Positions 1 to 9,828 of a DNA stretch of 40,097 nt are shown here, piece by piece. The stretch's first letter is position 1; each line of letters starts with the position of its first letter. The position numbers and the translations under genes were made by a program. The stretch is taken from NCBI GenBank assembly GCA_021828255.1, contig JAKASB010000004.1, positions 1 through 40,097 of the forward strand. The letters run 5' to 3'. The stretch comes from a bacterium. GTDB lineage: Bacteria; SZUA-79; Acidulodesulfobacterales; Acidulodesulfobacteraceae. The notes beneath the pieces were generated by a model. That model was not told the origin of the DNA. It did no database searches and was given only the letters and a program-made list of their open reading frames with translations.

Positions 1-36
1 GTAAATTTATATAATTTAATTATTAAGAGGTTAAAA

Positions 37-1179
37 ATGCAGAAAAAGTATTTATTGGCGCCTGGACCTACTCCCGTGCCGGAACGAGCTTTAGCCGAGA
101 TGGCGCTTCCCGTCATTCATCACCGCGCTCCGGAATATTCGGTTATACTTCAGGAAGTAAGGGATAATCTAAAATACCTGTTTCAGACCAAGCAAGAGGT
201 TCTGATATTCACGTCAAGCGGAACAGGGGCAATGGAAGGCTGCGTGTCCAATCTTCTTTCTGCGGGAGACCATGCTCTTGCGGTCAGAGGGGGAAAATTC
301 GGGGAAAGATGGTTCGATATTTGCAAAGCATATTCGGTTAACGTAAAAGCTATAGACGTAGAGTGGGGACATACCGTTTCTCCAAAGTCCATCGAAGATG
401 CGTTAAACGAAGACACGGAAATAAAAGCGGTTTACATACAAGCGTCCGAAACATCCACGGGCGTTTACCATCCCGTAAAAGAAATTGCAGATATAATTAA
501 AAAAAGACCAAATGCCATACTTGTCGTAGATGCCATTACCGCTCTTGGCGTAACAAATGTTCCTCAGGACGAATGGGGCATAGACGTGGTGGTAACCGGT
601 TCGCAAAAGGCTCTTATGCTTCCTCCTGGACTTGCGTTTGCTTCTTTGAGCGAAAAGGCTTGGGGTTTTGTCGAGAAATCTACGCTCCCGAAATATTATT
701 TTAATTTTAAAAAAGAAAAAAAATCCCTCGAAAAAAATCAGAATGCCTATACTCCTAACGTTCAACTTATAGTGGGTTTAAGAGAAGTCTTAAGGGAAAT
801 TAAGGAAGAAGGGCTGGAAAAAGTTTTCAAAAGACATGCAAATCTTGCTAACGCCGTAAGAACTGCAGTACAGGCAATGGGATTAAAACTTTATACCGTA
901 GATGAACCGTCAAATGCTCTTACGGCGGTTTGGGCGCCGGAAGGCATAGATGCCGGTAAAATAACAAAACTTATAAGAGAAAAATACGGTATTACCATAG
1001 CAGGCGGTCAGGATGCCGCTAAAGGTAAGATATTCAGAATAGCCCATCTCGGCTATGCCGGATGTTTTGACGTCATAACCGCTATTTCTGCATTAGAGGC
1101 GGTATTGAAAGAACTCGGTTACAAATTTGAAGCGGGCAGCGGACTCAAAGCCGCCCAGGAAGCTCTTTTCGGCGAATAG
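37..1179 (+). CDS. Class V aminotransferase (alanine-glyoxylate / serine-pyruvate aminotransferase family)
   Basis: MQKKYLLAPGPTPVPERALAEMALPVIHHR start, PLP lysine context 'VVTGSQKALMLPPGLAF'; next to serA. Confidence 0.9.
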   Translation: MQKKYLLAPGPTPVPERALAEMALPVIHHRAPEYSVILQEVRDNLKYLFQTKQEVLIFTSSGTGAMEGCVSNLLSAGDHALAVRGGKFGERWFDICKAYSVNVKAIDVEWGHTVSPKSIEDALNEDTEIKAVYIQASETSTGVYHPVKEIADIIKKRPNAILVVDAITALGVTNVPQDEWGIDVVVTGSQKALMLPPGLAFASLSEKAWGFVEKSTLPKYYFNFKKEKKSLEKNQNAYTPNVQLIVGLREVLREIKEEGLEKVFKRHANLANAVRTAVQAMGLKLYTVDEPSNALTAVWAPEGIDAGKITKLIREKYGITIAGGQDAAKGKIFRIAHLGYAGCFDVITAISALEAVLKELGYKFEAGSGLKAAQEALFGE

Positions 1180-1233
1180 GTTTTGTAATTAACTATTTAC
1201 TATTAATTATATATATAATACGGGAGATAAGCG

Positions 1234-2811
1234 ATGTTTAAGGTTATCGTCAGCGATAAACTTTCCAAAGAAGGGATAGATATATTAACTAATACGGGCA
1301 AAATTCAGGTAGATGTTAAAACGGGGCTGAAACCGGAAGAGCTTAGGCAGATAATTCACGAATACGACGGCATCGTTATAAGAAGCGCCACAAAGCTTAC
1401 TCAGGACATTATAGAAGCCGCAAAAAATCTTAAAGTCATAGGAAGGGCGGGCAGCGGCTTGGACAACGTCGATAAAGCGGCTGCAACCGCCGCCGGCATA
1501 GTCGTTATGAATACGCCGGGAGGGAATACCGTCACTACGGCAGAACTGACCTTTGCTATGCTTCTCGCTATGTCGAGGTATATACCGCAGTCTTTCCTTT
1601 CGATTAAAGAAGGCAAGTGGGAAAAGAGCAAATTTCAAGGTACGGAAGTTTACGGCAAGACTCTCGGCATTATAGGAATGGGTAATATAGGGCAGGCGCT
1701 TTATAACAGGGCAAAGTGTTTCGGAATGAATCCGATGGGATACGACCCTCTTTTATCAAAGGAAAAAGCCAAAGAACTTGAAATAAATCTTGTAAGTTTA
1801 GACGAAATATATGCAAAATCCGACTATATAAGCGTCCATACCCCTTTAGTAAAAGAAACCAAAGGAATGATAAATAAAGAAACTATATCTAAAATGAAAG
1901 ACGGAGTTAAGCTTCTTAATATAGCAAGAGGAGGCATAATCAACGAAGCCGATCTATATGAAGCTCTTAAATCCGGCAAGGTTTCCGCATGCGCATTAGA
2001 CGTATTTGAAATAGAGCCGCCCGTCAACAATCCTCTTTTAACTTTAGATAATCTTATTGCTACTCCGCATCTTGGGGCATCTACCGAAGAAGCCCAAACA
2101 AACGTGGCAGTGGCTATATGCCATCAAATTGCGGATTATCTTATAAGCGGCACGATAAAAAATGCCGTCAACGTTCCTTCCGTGACGAAAGAAGAGGTGG
2201 AAATCATAGGACCTTATCTGAATTTGGGAGAAAAAATAGGCAGGCTGTTGGGAAACATTATAACGGGCGGAATTACAAATATCAAAATAGATTATAACGG
2301 CGCCGTTTCCGCCCATAACACCGGCGCTATAACCCCTAATGTCGTTAAGGGCATTCTTTACCCGCTGCTGGGAGAGGATATAAATTACGTGAATGCAAAC
2401 GAAGTGGCAAAAAAAAGAGGCATATCGGTGATTGAATCGAAATCTGACCAGGCATTCGACTACACAAGTTCGATATCTATTACGGCAACGACCGATGTTA
2501 AAACTTTCAGTATATCGGGGGCAATATTCGGCAAAAAAAATCCATGGATAGTTAAAATGGACGATTATTCTATAGAAGCTATTCCCGAAGGGCACATATT
2601 GGTTATATTCAATCTTGACAGACCAGGCGTTATCGCATCAATAGGAAAGGTCCTCGGTAAGAATAAAATCAATATTGCAAGAATGCATCTCGGAAGGCAT
2701 TTGGATAAGGCTGTCTCGATATTGCAATTAGATTCGGCGGTTGACAATGCCGTAATTAATGAATTAAAAGCCGAGCCAAACATAACCGAAGCTAAATATT
2801 TAGAATTATAG
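1234..2811 (+). CDS. serA: D-3-phosphoglycerate dehydrogenase, long form with C-terminal ACT domain
   Basis: 525 aa; 'GRAGSGLDNVDKAAATAAGIVVMNTPGGNT', 'TLGIIGMGNIGQALYNRA', C-terminal 'HILVIFNLDRPGVIASIGKVLGKNKINIARMHLGR'. Confidence 0.95.
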   Translation: MFKVIVSDKLSKEGIDILTNTGKIQVDVKTGLKPEELRQIIHEYDGIVIRSATKLTQDIIEAAKNLKVIGRAGSGLDNVDKAAATAAGIVVMNTPGGNTVTTAELTFAMLLAMSRYIPQSFLSIKEGKWEKSKFQGTEVYGKTLGIIGMGNIGQALYNRAKCFGMNPMGYDPLLSKEKAKELEINLVSLDEIYAKSDYISVHTPLVKETKGMINKETISKMKDGVKLLNIARGGIINEADLYEALKSGKVSACALDVFEIEPPVNNPLLTLDNLIATPHLGASTEEAQTNVAVAICHQIADYLISGTIKNAVNVPSVTKEEVEIIGPYLNLGEKIGRLLGNIITGGITNIKIDYNGAVSAHNTGAITPNVVKGILYPLLGEDINYVNANEVAKKRGISVIESKSDQAFDYTSSISITATTDVKTFSISGAIFGKKNPWIVKMDDYSIEAIPEGHILVIFNLDRPGVIASIGKVLGKNKINIARMHLGRHLDKAVSILQLDSAVDNAVINELKAEPNITEAKYLEL

Positions 2812-4073
2812 TGAACAGAAAAAATTCGATAATTCCTTCCCAGCCGCCCCAGGGGACAAGGGATTTTCTTCAGGGAGAAACGGAATTAATAGACAGAACC
2901 GCGGATATATTGCTGGAAGAATTTTCAAAATGGGGATACAGCAAGGTTATAACCCCAAGCATAGATTTTTTAGACGTGTTTTTAATGAGCTCGGAAGTTG
3001 CCGAACTGTTTAAAGTTGCCGATATAAGCACCGGAGAGATGTTATCTTTCAGGAGCGATTTTACTCCTCAAATAGGCAGGCTCAGTTCCGCTTTAAAAAA
3101 TTCCATCGTCCTGCCGTATAAGTTTTCTTATAGCGGTCCCGTTCTGAGAAATTTCGACCCGGTTCTCGGCAAGCCTAGGGAAATATGGCAAGTCGGAGCG
3201 GAATTAGTCGGGCCGGAAAGTCCCGAAAGCGATGCCGAGCTTATAATTATGGGTATCGAGTCGCTTAAGCGCCTTAATATAAAAGATTTTAGCGTGGACA
3301 TAGGGAATGTCGAATTTTTTAGAGGGATAGTTTCGGACATAGAAGCGCCCTGCAAAAAAAGAATAGAAGAATTTATATTAAGGAAAGATTCTTCCGGCTT
3401 GCATGATTTTCTTGGCGGCATATCTTTGCCTTCCGGCAAAAAAGAAGCTATAAGCGAGCTTCCTTTTATATTCGGAGAAAAATCAGTTATTAAAAAGGCA
3501 TGGAAAATGGCTTGCAACGAAGCATCGCAAAATGCTCTGGAGAATTTAGAGCGGGTTGTTTCTTATATAAAGTCATATAAGCTTGAAAAATATATCACTA
3601 TCGATTTAGGCGAGATACGGGGACTGAACTATTACACCGGAACGATTTTCGAATGTTTTGCGCCATATGTGGGTTATGAAATTTTTGGGGGAGGCAGATA
3701 TAATAATTTAATAGGCAGGTTCGGGGAGAATTGCGCAGGAGCCGGATTTGCCGTAAATTTAGATATTTTATGCAAATATGCCGCTTGCACCGCTTGCGGT
3801 TATAAAGGGAAAGATTACCTTGTTTTCAATAAGTCTATGGATAAAAAATCGGAAGCCGAACTTATTATATTTTTACGGAAAAAAGGCTGTACCGCCGAAT
3901 CTAATTTTATGAATTATGGATATCCCGATGCCGTAAAATATATGAAAGAAAATAGTATTAAAAATATTATATATATGAACGAAAATAAAATCTTGTTAAA
4001 AAATATTTATACGGGTAAAGAAAAAAATTTTAAAACCGTTTCCGATATTAAAAAATACTTAAAAAATAATTAA
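2811..4073 (+). CDS. hisZ: ATP phosphoribosyltransferase regulatory subunit (HisRS-like)
   Basis: GTG start overlapping the serA stop by 1 nt; 'PQGTRDFL', 'FRSDFTPQIGRL', 'GLNYYTGTIFECFAPYVGYEIFGGGRYNNLIGRFG'; HisRS-like but lacks the synthetase C-terminal anticodon domain. Confidence 0.8.
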   Translation: MNRKNSIIPSQPPQGTRDFLQGETELIDRTADILLEEFSKWGYSKVITPSIDFLDVFLMSSEVAELFKVADISTGEMLSFRSDFTPQIGRLSSALKNSIVLPYKFSYSGPVLRNFDPVLGKPREIWQVGAELVGPESPESDAELIIMGIESLKRLNIKDFSVDIGNVEFFRGIVSDIEAPCKKRIEEFILRKDSSGLHDFLGGISLPSGKKEAISELPFIFGEKSVIKKAWKMACNEASQNALENLERVVSYIKSYKLEKYITIDLGEIRGLNYYTGTIFECFAPYVGYEIFGGGRYNNLIGRFGENCAGAGFAVNLDILCKYAACTACGYKGKDYLVFNKSMDKKSEAELIIFLRKKGCTAESNFMNYGYPDAVKYMKENSIKNIIYMNENKILLKNIYTGKEKNFKTVSDIKKYLKNN

Positions 4074-4095
4074 TCTAAATTTAAATAAAATATTT

Positions 4096-5388
4096 ATGAG
4101 AAAAAAAAATATTATTGTGGTCGGTCTTCAATGGGGAGACGAAGGAAAAGGGAAAATAGTAGATTTGCTGGCCAAAGATGCCGATATAATAGCCCGCTAC
4201 CAGGGAGGGAATAATGCGGGGCATACCGTCGTAAGCGGAGATTTAAGCCTTGTATTCAGACTTGTCCCTTCAGGAATGTTAAATGAGGAAAAAATTTGCA
4301 TTTTGGGCAACGGGGTCGTTATAGACCCGGTAGTGCTGTTGCAAGAGCTTGAAGATTTAAAGGCTATAGGGATAAATATCAAAGGCAGGTTTTTTATTTC
4401 ATACAAGTCGCATATTATAATGCCGTATCATAAAAGATTAGATATAGCGAGAGAAAGATTGAGAGGCGCAGGCATGATAGGGACTACCGGAAGGGGAATA
4501 GGTCCTGCGTATGAAGACAAGGTTGCAAGGCTCGGTATCCGCGCCATAGATTTGCTTAACAGGGACTTGCTATATAAAAAAATTGTTTTAAGCCTTAAAG
4601 AAAAGAACTATCTGTTTAAAAACGTTCTCGGCGAGGACATATTCAATCCAGGCGATTTAATAGAAGAATATTTAAATTACGGCGCAAAAATTCAGGAATT
4701 TTTAATAGATTCTTCAATATTTATCGATGAACGGCTTGATAAAGGATTTAACGTCATGCTTGAAGGGGCGCAGGGAACATTTCTCGATGTCGATCACGGC
4801 ACATATCCTTATGTTACTTCGTCTAACACCGTCGGCGGTTCCGCTCTTTCCGGCATCGGTCTGGGACCTACGAAAATAGACGAGGTAATCGGCATTACAA
4901 AGGCTTACACGACAAGAGTAGGGGAAGGTTATTTCCCGACGGAACTCAAAGGGGAGGAAGGCAGGATAATAAGGGATAAGGGAGAGGAGTTCGGCTCCGT
5001 TACCGGAAGACCGAGAAGATGCGGCTGGTTTGACGTTAACTTAATTAAAGAAGCGGGGCGTTTAAACGGCGCTACCGGAATGGTGGTGACAAAACTCGAT
5101 GTTTTATCGGGATTGGGAAAAATCAATATATGCACCGGCTATATGCTGAACGGTTCTATTATAAACCATCTGCCTTTTTCTTCCGCCGATTACGATAAGG
5201 CAATCCCGGTTTATGAAGAAATGGAAGGATGGAGCGGCGATATATCAAGCATAAAATCATTTAAAGACCTCCCCGTTAATTCCCAGAAATATATTCTTAA
5301 AATAGAAGACCTTACGGGTTTGCGGATCAATATGTTGTCCGTCGGTAAAGAAAGAATGCAGACTATAAATTTAAAAAATATTTTTTAG
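4096..5388 (+). CDS. purA: Adenylosuccinate synthetase
   Basis: 'VVGLQWGDEGKGKIVDLLA', 'GGNNAGHTVV', 'GTTGRGIGPAYEDK', 'EGAQGTFLDVDHGTYPYVTSSNT'. Confidence 0.97.
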   Translation: MRKKNIIVVGLQWGDEGKGKIVDLLAKDADIIARYQGGNNAGHTVVSGDLSLVFRLVPSGMLNEEKICILGNGVVIDPVVLLQELEDLKAIGINIKGRFFISYKSHIIMPYHKRLDIARERLRGAGMIGTTGRGIGPAYEDKVARLGIRAIDLLNRDLLYKKIVLSLKEKNYLFKNVLGEDIFNPGDLIEEYLNYGAKIQEFLIDSSIFIDERLDKGFNVMLEGAQGTFLDVDHGTYPYVTSSNTVGGSALSGIGLGPTKIDEVIGITKAYTTRVGEGYFPTELKGEEGRIIRDKGEEFGSVTGRPRRCGWFDVNLIKEAGRLNGATGMVVTKLDVLSGLGKINICTGYMLNGSIINHLPFSSADYDKAIPVYEEMEGWSGDISSIKSFKDLPVNSQKYILKIEDLTGLRINMLSVGKERMQTINLKNIF

Positions 5389-5397
5389 GAAGGCTAA

Positions 5398-6237
5398 TTG
5401 TATTGTGGACAATTTTTTAATACGGCTTTGTCGCAAGACTATTCTCTAAATGTTCGTTATATGGCATATCAGTCATATTTGACCGCTCCGCACTTTTTAT
5501 ATCAGCTAAACGGTTTAGACTATTCATTTGCCGGCAAGACCGTTGCGGATATCGGTACAGGCGTGGGGATATTGCCTTATTTATTAAAAGATAAAAATCC
5601 TTCAAAGATTATAGGCATAGATTTAGATAGAAATTTTTTAAATGCCGCGCGTTATTTAGCTAATGCCGAAAATATGGGTTATATAAATGCCGACGGCTGT
5701 AATATACCCGTTAAAGATTGTGCTTTCGATGCAGTTTTTGCAAGATATGTTTTTCAGCATGTCAATTTGTCCGGTATTTTTCTTTCGGAAATTAAAAGAA
5801 TAATTAAGGAGGGCGGATTATTAGTTATAGTTGATATTGAAGACGATATGAATATATTTTATCCCGATTTGCCCAAAAGTTCCAAAAAATTATTTGGGAT
5901 TTATTCTGAATATCAAAAACTAAAAGGCGGGGACAGGTTTATTTCCAAAAAATTACCGGCTTTTTTATCATCATGGGGATTTAAGGATATAGAAATAAAA
6001 CCATATGCGCTAATGTTTTTTAAAGGCAGAGGCGAAAGTTCAAAACCCGAAGCATTAAAAAACGCTTTCTTATTGCTTCAAAACGAATTGGAACTTGTAA
6101 AAGAAGATCTTCTATCCAGAAAATTGATCGGCTCCGTAGAATTTCATAAAGGGTTAAATGATTATTTTAAATTTTTAAATTTGGAAGACAATTTGCTGAT
6201 TTCAAAAACCGAATTTTTAATTACATGTAAAAAATAA
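5398..6237 (+). CDS. Class I SAM-dependent methyltransferase
   Basis: SAM-binding 'VADIGTGVGILPYLLKDKNPSKIIGIDLD', 'FDAVFARYVFQHV'; TTG start. Confidence 0.8.
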   Translation: MYCGQFFNTALSQDYSLNVRYMAYQSYLTAPHFLYQLNGLDYSFAGKTVADIGTGVGILPYLLKDKNPSKIIGIDLDRNFLNAARYLANAENMGYINADGCNIPVKDCAFDAVFARYVFQHVNLSGIFLSEIKRIIKEGGLLVIVDIEDDMNIFYPDLPKSSKKLFGIYSEYQKLKGGDRFISKKLPAFLSSWGFKDIEIKPYALMFFKGRGESSKPEALKNAFLLLQNELELVKEDLLSRKLIGSVEFHKGLNDYFKFLNLEDNLLISKTEFLITCKK

Positions 6238-6241
6238 TAAA

Positions 6242-7027
6242 ATGAATAATAACATGAAAAGTGAACTGGGTGCTTTTATTGCGATAAACAACAGAGAAAT
6301 TTTGAAATTTATAAGGCAGAAGTCGAGACTTATTACGGATCTTTCCAGACCGGTAATATGGCTTTTATTCGTAGGCTACGGAATTTCTACAATGGTTAAA
6401 ATTAAAAGCGGTTCGTATATGCAGTTCATTTTTCCGGGCATACTTGTTATGACGGTTCTTTTCAGGTCTATTTTTTCTTCGATATCTATAATTTGGGATA
6501 GGGAATTCGGCGTTTTAAAAGAAATACTTGTTTCCCCGGTTTCAAGAAAGACGTTTGTGCTTGCAAAAATTACTTCCGGCGGTATAGTAAGCACTGCCCA
6601 AGCTCTTATAATGCTGGTATTTGCGCCGTTTATCGGAATTAAATTGACTTTAACGGTTTTCATATTGACGGGGCTCTCTCTTTTTTTAATTTCGTCCGCA
6701 ATTACGGCATTCGGCATAGTTATAGCTTCAAAAATGACTTCTTTCGAAGGATTCAATTCAATTATAAACTTAATAGTCCAGCCTATGTTTTTTGTGAGCG
6801 GGGCGCTTTATCCGATAAAGAGGTTCCCGGATTTTTTAAAAATACTTGCGTATATTAATCCCGTTACTTATTCGGTCGATTTACTGAAATACATCCTTTT
6901 TTACAATAAAAAAATAAATTTATTCATACCCGAAACCCCTATTGTCTGGGACCTTATTTTCATTTTATTATTTATGATTCTAATGATTTTTCTTTCTAAC
7001 TATTTTTTTGAAAGAGAAGACAATTAA
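6242..7027 (+). CDS. ABC-2 type transporter permease
   Basis: Six hydrophobic segments; 'FIFPGILVMTVLFRSIFSSISIIWDREFGVLKEILVSPVSR', 'FFVSGALYPIKRFPDFLKILAYINPVTYSVDLLKY'. Confidence 0.9.
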   Translation: MNNNMKSELGAFIAINNREILKFIRQKSRLITDLSRPVIWLLFVGYGISTMVKIKSGSYMQFIFPGILVMTVLFRSIFSSISIIWDREFGVLKEILVSPVSRKTFVLAKITSGGIVSTAQALIMLVFAPFIGIKLTLTVFILTGLSLFLISSAITAFGIVIASKMTSFEGFNSIINLIVQPMFFVSGALYPIKRFPDFLKILAYINPVTYSVDLLKYILFYNKKINLFIPETPIVWDLIFILLFMILMIFLSNYFFEREDN

Positions 7028-8717
7028 AAATATGAATATGAGAATGAGTTTTTTAAATATTTTTAAAAAATCTATAAGGAAAATAAAAGTAAAAAAGTCT
7101 TTAGAAAAAAAGGGCTTTGTAATATTTCAGATAGACGGTCTTTCTTATGAGGCTTTAAAAAAGGCATTATCGCTTAATTTAATGCCCCATTTAAAAAAGA
7201 TTATAGGGTCAGATAAATATTATTTCAAGAAATATTTTACCGGGGTTCCGAGCGATACGCCTTTTTTTCAAGCAGGGCTTTTATACGGGGATAACGATAA
7301 TATTCCGGGATTCAGATGGATAGAAAGGGAAACAGGGCAGGAAATAATATTTAAGAAGCCTGAAAGTGCGGGGTATATAGAGGAAATGCTTGCAAAAAAT
7401 AATGCCAATCTTTTAAAAGGCGGCTCCAGTTACGTTAATCTATTTTCCGGCGGAGCTTCCCGTTCAACTTTCACACTTTCCACATTTTCCGTCAGATATT
7501 TATTCAAAAAAAAAGTTCGCAATTTTGATATTTTTATAATTTTTGTTTTTCATATTTTTACTCTTTTTAAAACATTTTTTTATGTTTTTTTTGAAGCTTT
7601 ATTCGAAATTGGGGAAAGGGTAGTAGATGTAGTAAAAAACCGCGAGGTTCGTCCCGAAGGTTTTTTTCCTTTTGCGAGAGCAATGTCTAATGTTATATTT
7701 AAGGAAATTGAAACATTCGGAGCCATAATGGATATATCTAGAGGGGTGCCTTCTCTATATCTTGATTATATAGGTTACGACGAACTCTCCCATCATAGGG
7801 GACCTTATTCATTTAGCGCTTTAAGGACATTAAAAGCTATTGATAGAAAAATATACCATATTTATAAAGAAATATCAGTATCGGAAAGAAAGTACGATTT
7901 TTTTATTATATCCGACCACGGGCATACGCCGTCGGTTCCTTTTTCAAGATTAAATAAAGGTAAAATGTTAAGGACCGTGATTCAGGATTATATCGACAAT
8001 CGAGATTTTGAAATTTATGAATTCGATACAGGCTATAATGCGGTTTTTAAAAGATTGTTTTTATATACCGGCGATTTTTTTAGAAAAGGGACATGCAGTA
8101 AAATTTTTAATAAGTTTACCGGCAGCCTTGAATTGCGGAAAAGGTATAAGTACAATGAAAAATTAGATTGGGCAACAAATAAAATAATTTATATTATGGA
8201 TTCAGGACCTATGGTAAATATATACTTTTCAGGCAGGTCATATAGAATGTCCGTCGAAGAAGTAGAAAAAAAATTCAGGGGATTGATAAAAATGCTTGCG
8301 GACAGAAATGGGATAGGATTTATAGCGGGTATTAATAACAACGGAGAAGCGGTCATTTACGATAATATCGATAAAAAATTTTATAAATCTTCATATTATT
8401 TGAATGATCATAAAAATATATGCCCTACTATGAAACATATTATGGATAATTATAAAAACATTAAAGAAAGGCAGGCTGCGCTTTTATCTTTAGAAAAATT
8501 TTCTAAATTTAAAAATTCGGGAGATTTAATATTATTCGGCGAATATGACGGTAAGAATATAACTAATTTTGAAAACCAGATGGGCGCCCACGGCGGTATA
8601 GGCGGAGAACAAAATGACCCTTTTGCGGTTTGGAGCAAAGATGTTCCGTTCGATTTTGCATCGGTTAATAATTCTTGTAAAATTTATGAATTTTTGTATA
8701 ATAAGTATGTAAAGTAA
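7008..8717 (+). CDS. Alkaline phosphatase / type I phosphodiesterase superfamily protein, membrane associated
   Basis: 'FQIDGLSYEALKKAL', 'LDYIGYDELSHHRGPYS', 'FFIISDHGHTPSVPF'; central hydrophobic stretch; start may be one of the ATGs at 7032-7044. Confidence 0.75.
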   Translation: MKEKTIKNMNMRMSFLNIFKKSIRKIKVKKSLEKKGFVIFQIDGLSYEALKKALSLNLMPHLKKIIGSDKYYFKKYFTGVPSDTPFFQAGLLYGDNDNIPGFRWIERETGQEIIFKKPESAGYIEEMLAKNNANLLKGGSSYVNLFSGGASRSTFTLSTFSVRYLFKKKVRNFDIFIIFVFHIFTLFKTFFYVFFEALFEIGERVVDVVKNREVRPEGFFPFARAMSNVIFKEIETFGAIMDISRGVPSLYLDYIGYDELSHHRGPYSFSALRTLKAIDRKIYHIYKEISVSERKYDFFIISDHGHTPSVPFSRLNKGKMLRTVIQDYIDNRDFEIYEFDTGYNAVFKRLFLYTGDFFRKGTCSKIFNKFTGSLELRKRYKYNEKLDWATNKIIYIMDSGPMVNIYFSGRSYRMSVEEVEKKFRGLIKMLADRNGIGFIAGINNNGEAVIYDNIDKKFYKSSYYLNDHKNICPTMKHIMDNYKNIKERQAALLSLEKFSKFKNSGDLILFGEYDGKNITNFENQMGAHGGIGGEQNDPFAVWSKDVPFDFASVNNSCKIYEFLYNKYVK

Positions 8718-8742
8718 TTTTTTTAATTTATATTCATAGTCT

Positions 8743-9828
8743 ATGTCCGAATTAAGACAGGACCCTACCACAAGAGAATGGGTTATAATCGCTACCGAAA
8801 GAAGAAGAAGACCGCACGAGTTCGGAAGCGATTTTTCATCCAAAAAAGATAAAACCGCGAATCTTCAAGAATATTCTAAGGACTGTCCCTTTTGTTCCGG
8901 AAATGAGTATCTTTCGCCTCATGAAACGGCATCGTATAGAACTTTCGGAACAAATCCTAACTCTAAGGGATGGTGGGTCAGGGTCATTCCTAATAAATTT
9001 GCCGCGCTCTCCCTTGATTTTGAAGAAAATGTCCAAGTATATGAAGGAGTGAGAGCCGTTAATCCAGATTTTTCCGGATATTTTTTTCCAAGAGCTACGG
9101 AAATTTTTAGAGCAAAACCTGGAATCGGCGCACATGAAGTTGTTATAGATACGCCCAAACACAATGAACAGCTGCCGTTTTTTTCCGATAAGCAGATACA
9201 GGAACTTTTCTTAATGTATAGGGAAAGATACTTGAATTTACGTGTCAATCCTAAGTTCAAATATATTATAATATTCAAAAATAGCGGCGCTAATGCGGGG
9301 ACCTCGATCGTTCATTCCCATTCGCAAATTATTGCCACCCCTATAATTCCTCTTACTTTAAGAAACAATATCTCTCAAGCAAGATTTTATTACGACGAGG
9401 TCGGCAGATGCATATTCTGCGATATGATACAGGCAGAAATTGTGGACGGAAGGAGAATTATACTGCAAACCGATGATTTTATAGTTTTTCATCCGTTCGC
9501 TTCCACAAGCCCCTTCGAAACATGGATAATGTCTTTATCGCATGAACCATGTTTTTCGGGTATATCTATCGATAAAATTAAAGCCCTTGGGATTATCGTC
9601 AAAAAAGTTCTTAAGGGTATGTATGATGCATTAGGCGATCCAGACTATAATTTTATATTTAACAATCCGCCTATAGCCGATGAAAAAGAAGATTATTATC
9701 ACTGGAGCTTGAGGATTATTCCCAGATTAACAATGAAAGCAGGCTTCGAGATTGGAACCGGTATGTCCATAAATACTGCTATTCCCGAAGAGACCGCGGA
9801 ATTTATGAGAGGCTTTTTAAAATTTTAA
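8743..9828 (+). CDS. galT: Galactose-1-phosphate uridylyltransferase
   Basis: 'ELRQDPTTREWVIIATERRRRP', 'CPFCSGNE', 'NSGANAGTSIVHSHSQIIATP' (HxH active site). Confidence 0.93.
   Translation: MSELRQDPTTREWVIIATERRRRPHEFGSDFSSKKDKTANLQEYSKDCPFCSGNEYLSPHETASYRTFGTNPNSKGWWVRVIPNKFAALSLDFEENVQVYEGVRAVNPDFSGYFFPRATEIFRAKPGIGAHEVVIDTPKHNEQLPFFSDKQIQELFLMYRERYLNLRVNPKFKYIIIFKNSGANAGTSIVHSHSQIIATPIIPLTLRNNISQARFYYDEVGRCIFCDMIQAEIVDGRRIILQTDDFIVFHPFASTSPFETWIMSLSHEPCFSGISIDKIKALGIIVKKVLKGMYDALGDPDYNFIFNNPPIADEKEDYYHWSLRIIPRLTMKAGFEIGTGMSINTAIPEETAEFMRGFLKF

Noticed and set aside
403-765. 120-aa minus-strand ORF (and other antisense ORFs such as 2044-2595, 31786-32370, 29411-29896)
   Set aside because: Lie wholly or largely opposite strongly supported conserved genes, with low-complexity or implausible protein sequences; shadow ORFs.
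2811-4073. Histidyl-tRNA synthetase (hisS)
   Set aside because: Lacks the C-terminal anticodon-binding domain and fits HisZ better.
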